Source of the DNA: Siderastrea siderea
Taxonomy: Eukaryota; Cnidaria; Anthozoa; Scleractinia; Rhizangiidae
NCBI GenBank assembly: GCA_964030785.1
Contig: OZ034967.1
Coordinates: forward strand, 48,829,533-48,893,532
Length of the DNA: 64,000 nucleotides
Direction: 5' to 3'
Below, one piece after another: positions 61,357 through 64,000 of this stretch. Made by a program: the position numbers and the translations under genes. The notes under the pieces are model-generated. The model was given only the letters and a program-made list of their open reading frames with translations, searched no databases and was not told the DNA's origin. The stretch's first letter is position 1. Every line of letters starts with the position of its first letter.

Positions 61357-61677
61357 AGAGTGTGAGCAAGACAAGTATAAACGTTTCTCGTCTGTAAGTA
61401 ATTTTACAAATGCGCGGACGTGTAAATCAGGGAAATGATTTCGAACACGGGAACTCAACACTTAATGTTCGTCTGCTATCGTTCGTCAGTTTTGTTCTGT
61501 TTTTTTTTTGTAGTTTTTTGCGGACCTTCCGGTTATGTTAACACTAACAACCATCGAATGCCGTTTTACTCCCTTGAAGGGTGTGGTGGAAGGGGACTCC
61601 CTGATAAAAAGGGGTGGAGTGCTTTCCGTATCTTTAATCAGGGGGTTAAAATTTGTGGTTAGGTACCGCTTATGGTG

Positions 61678-61683
61678 AATAAA
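61678..61683 (+). terminator. Candidate poly(A) signal of gene C
   Basis: AATAAA 322 bases after the stop codon, the first one seen downstream, and just before a MITE. Confidence 0.4.
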
Positions 61684-61729
61684 TGACCACTGCTTGAAAT
61701 ACTTTGGAAACGTAACTGATGGTCAGAAA

Positions 61730-61853
61730 TGCTTAGTTTAAACGTCGAACTTTACATGTGCCGAAGCTAATGCAAATTAGCACTAACACAATGGCTTTTC
61801 CTCATTTGCATTAGGCTCGGCACATGTAAAGTTCGACGTCGAAACTAGGCCTT
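61730..61853. mobile_element. Palindromic MITE beyond gene C
   Basis: TTTAAACGTCGAACTTTACA and TGTGCCGAAGCTAATGCAAA at the left are mirrored on the right by TTTGCATTAGGCTCGGCACA and TGTAAAGTTCGACG. It shares its stem design (TTTACAxGTGCCGAAxCTAATGCAAAT) with the copy at 60510, but it is better preserved. Confidence 0.8.
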
Positions 61854-63876
61854 ATAATTAAAGGGTTAAAACGAATTCAAGCCATGCCCACAGTTTCTGG
61901 AGATTCTGGTAACTCCTGGGGCATTATTTTAGATTTTTCGGCTGTCACTTTAAGATGATTCCATCGAAAAAGAAGTTGTAATGAGAATTTGTTGAAACTT
62001 TGCACAGTTACTAATTACACCTAGTACATTGAAAAAATAAAATAAAAAGAGGGGGGTCACCGTGTCTGATTTGATGCTACGGGGCTGTAGTATATAGGTA
62101 CTTTGCTATCTTTAGACAGCAATATTAAAAAAAACCTATCCTCGTACTAGAGACACCCATTACTTCAACAAAGTTATAACTAGCAATGAAATATAAGCAT
62201 TATTCTTATGATTGAAGTACAGTGTTACAGTAAAATGTCTTAAAATTGCTTACAATGAAACTAATTTGAAATAATAGGCAAATCGAGCGTCTGCACGGTT
62301 CCAGTGAAACGCCTAAAATCTGACTGTAACAGTGAATCAACCGGAATATTTCAAAATTGAATAATGAAAAATTCTTCAAATTTAAATATATAAAATGTAA
62401 AGTCGTATTTTCCTTAAATAAATGGAATAAAAAAGTGGGGTCACCGAGTTCGTTTGGGAGAAAACGACCATTTATTTCTCTGAAGAGCTCAGCTTCCATA
62501 GAAAACCTATGAAGTTCCGAACGCGCGCGCGCTCGTGCGCGCGCTACTCACGCAAAAAATGATGCGCAGAAAGGATGCGCAATGCAATTGAATGGAATCA
62601 CCTTAATGTGAGAGAAATCTCCCCCCGCCGCAACACTTTATAGTACGGTCTGGTGACAGGTAACCTCTTTGTTAAACGGCGACGGTGTCAAACAAGGGGG
62701 GCTTCTCAGGGAATACCCCTTGGGGTTTTGGTTGTGTTACAATATTTAGGAAAGGTTTTACGTTTGTTAGATAACCTGTGATATGCTCTAGAAGATAAGG
62801 TAAACATTATGGGTTGTGGCGCTGCTAGTGGCCAGTGACATTATCCAAAATGGCGGCTAAGACGGCTGCCGTCTTGAATTTTACTTCATAATTAGAAATT
62901 ATCCAAAAACGGCAGAAACTGAAAATTTTAAATGCTAGAAGTGTAGAATATGGTATTATTAAAGATTTCGCCGCTTTCTGTTCACTTTTTGTTCTTATTC
63001 ATCGAAGAAAGTTGAAAACCGCACTTTTTTGTTTAAAAAAATGGCTTGATCACATACTACTTATTACGTCGTATCTTGTAACCATAGTAACCAATTCTCA
63101 CGAAATTTTGTCAAATGTATCCAAGGGATATGCGTACAGCTACTGAAAAGAGCAGGTACTTAAAAATCCTCTAAAAATTTGTTTAGTTTTGTTCTCTTTC
63201 TTCCTCGATCCTTTTCTCAGATATGCCCATGAACATAGACCCGTACCCACTGTGTACAAACCACCTCGTTGCCTCGAATAGCCTTATCTATTTGCGGGCT
63301 AATGACATTAGTTCATTAAAGTGTGTTTGCTGTTGTTAGGTGTTGTATCGGTTCGCGTGTTTTTCTTTGAGCACGGTCATCAACCGAGTGCTGACGATCT
63401 GGCACCTGCGTCTGCACCTATTCCCACAGGAGAGCTATTGTCTCGCTGCATTGTCTGGTATTGGCTGGCATATTAGCGCCTGTCTCGCCCCCTGCAGTGC
63501 ACAAAGCGAATTAATCATAAAAAATTTTGATCCAAAATTCACTTTGCTGGTCCGTTAAGCCATAGTTAATAAAAGAATCTGGTTATGAAGCTCAGCTAAG
63601 TCCTTTGTTTTATGTTTTTGTTACCGTTTTTAGCCTTGACGGTGCACAAACAACAATAGGTTTTGAATTTTGCATGAGCAACTAACCAATAAGAATGTCA
63701 TTGTTAAGTTATTCAGCCTTAGTGTGCGAACGTAAAACAAAAGACTGTGCACTGTCGTGGTACTTTCAACATGAATTGCAGCACCTTTGTTAAGGCCTTC
63801 GAAACATGCAAAGTTTCATAACCAGTCCCTCGAGTAACTATGGTTAAGCCAAGAGAGAAGCTTATTCGTGCCGGAC
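61854..63876. other. Intergenic region upstream of the last gene
   Basis: No gene is supported. It has two 'GGGGTCACCG' blocks (about 62052 and 62438) and an alternating CG hairpin at 62522-62544. The region before 63877 should hold the promoter of the partial gene, but no core signal stands out. Confidence 0.5.
62522..62544. repeat. Alternating CG inverted repeat
   Basis: Two GCGCGCGC arms flank a short CTCGT centre. Alternating CG can adopt Z-DNA, and the arms can fold as a hairpin. It stands out in otherwise AT-rich DNA. Confidence 0.8.
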
Positions 63877-64000
63877 ATGGCAACTAACTCAACCGACTCG
63901 ACTGCTACAACAGTGGGCTTCGGACCTATTGGAAACACCACTCTGAATCGCACACTGATGAGTGTCACCTCAGCTTTCTCCCTGTTCGGAGCCTCGGTTA
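63877..64000 (+). CDS. Partial gene start, probable membrane receptor
   Basis: An ATG in good context (GACATGG) opens a frame that runs off the window after 41 codons. It begins MATNSTDSTATTVG, contains the glycosylation sequons NST, NTT and NRT, and then turns hydrophobic (LMSVTSAFSLFGASV). A short glycosylated ectodomain leading into a membrane segment fits a seven-transmembrane receptor. The SAFSLFGAS-type start of the helix reminds me of GPR157/cAMP-receptor-like proteins more than of rhodopsin-class ones, but this is a weak hint. Two other GPCR genes lie in the window. Confidence 0.5.
   Translation, partial: MATNSTDSTATTVGFGPIGNTTLNRTLMSVTSAFSLFGASV

Noticed and set aside
62206..62499. 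97-codon minus-strand open frame
   Set aside because: There is no recognisable domain or signal. It lies among repeat-like GGGGTCACCG blocks in AT-rich DNA.

Overview
This is eukaryotic DNA, most likely from an anthozoan and probably a stony coral. It is AT-rich, and its introns follow GT-AG. Most of it is non-coding and packed with short inverted-repeat elements. A tRNA-derived SINE of a type I associate with corals and anemones is present, and the recognisable genes are cnidarian-style rhodopsin-class GPCRs and retinol-dehydrogenase-8-like short-chain dehydrogenases (SDRs). No species call is possible from the sequence alone.

Layout. 1-24 kb has no intact gene that I can support. It holds decayed pieces: a transposon-associated Cys-rich protein (about 1.8-2.9 kb), a THAP-like zinc finger (13.3-13.5 kb, minus) and a Myb/SANT-like domain with one frameshift (21.9-22.2 kb, minus), plus MITEs and microsatellites. 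At 24.2-25.2 kb is a GPCR that has lost TM4 and its flanks and is frameshifted. At 29.5-30.5 kb is an intact single-exon class A GPCR. 30.5-33.2 kb has no gene but holds a SINE and a local tandem duplication.

33.2-61.4 kb is the main locus, a head-to-tail SDR array. Each gene has three exons with the same intron phases (1, then 2). I read it as one segmental duplication of a two-gene block. The first block has gene A (35.1-45.5 kb, a stop codon in exon 2) and a truncated copy C' (exon 1 only, 48.05-48.32 kb, frameshifted). The second block has gene B (49.2-52.7 kb, intact with the catalytic Asn-Ser-Tyr-Lys set) and gene C (56.4-61.4 kb, open throughout but with the catalytic Tyr replaced by Glu). 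The breakpoint is visible at about 48,490, where C intron 1 is joined to the sequence upstream of A. Only B looks like a conventional active enzyme.

The duplication gives paired filled and empty sites for several insertions made afterwards. These include a 2.9-kb element with 625-bp inverted termini at a TTAA site, a nested palindromic MITE, a 5'-truncated LINE tail, and one of two members of a family with GAGGGGGACAT termini, 6-bp target duplications and direct subterminal arrays of an octamer. The octamer differs between the two members but is uniform within each. This is the most novel-looking structure in the window.

The last 124 bases open a further protein with several glycosylation sequons and the start of a hydrophobic segment, probably another seven-transmembrane receptor that continues past the window.
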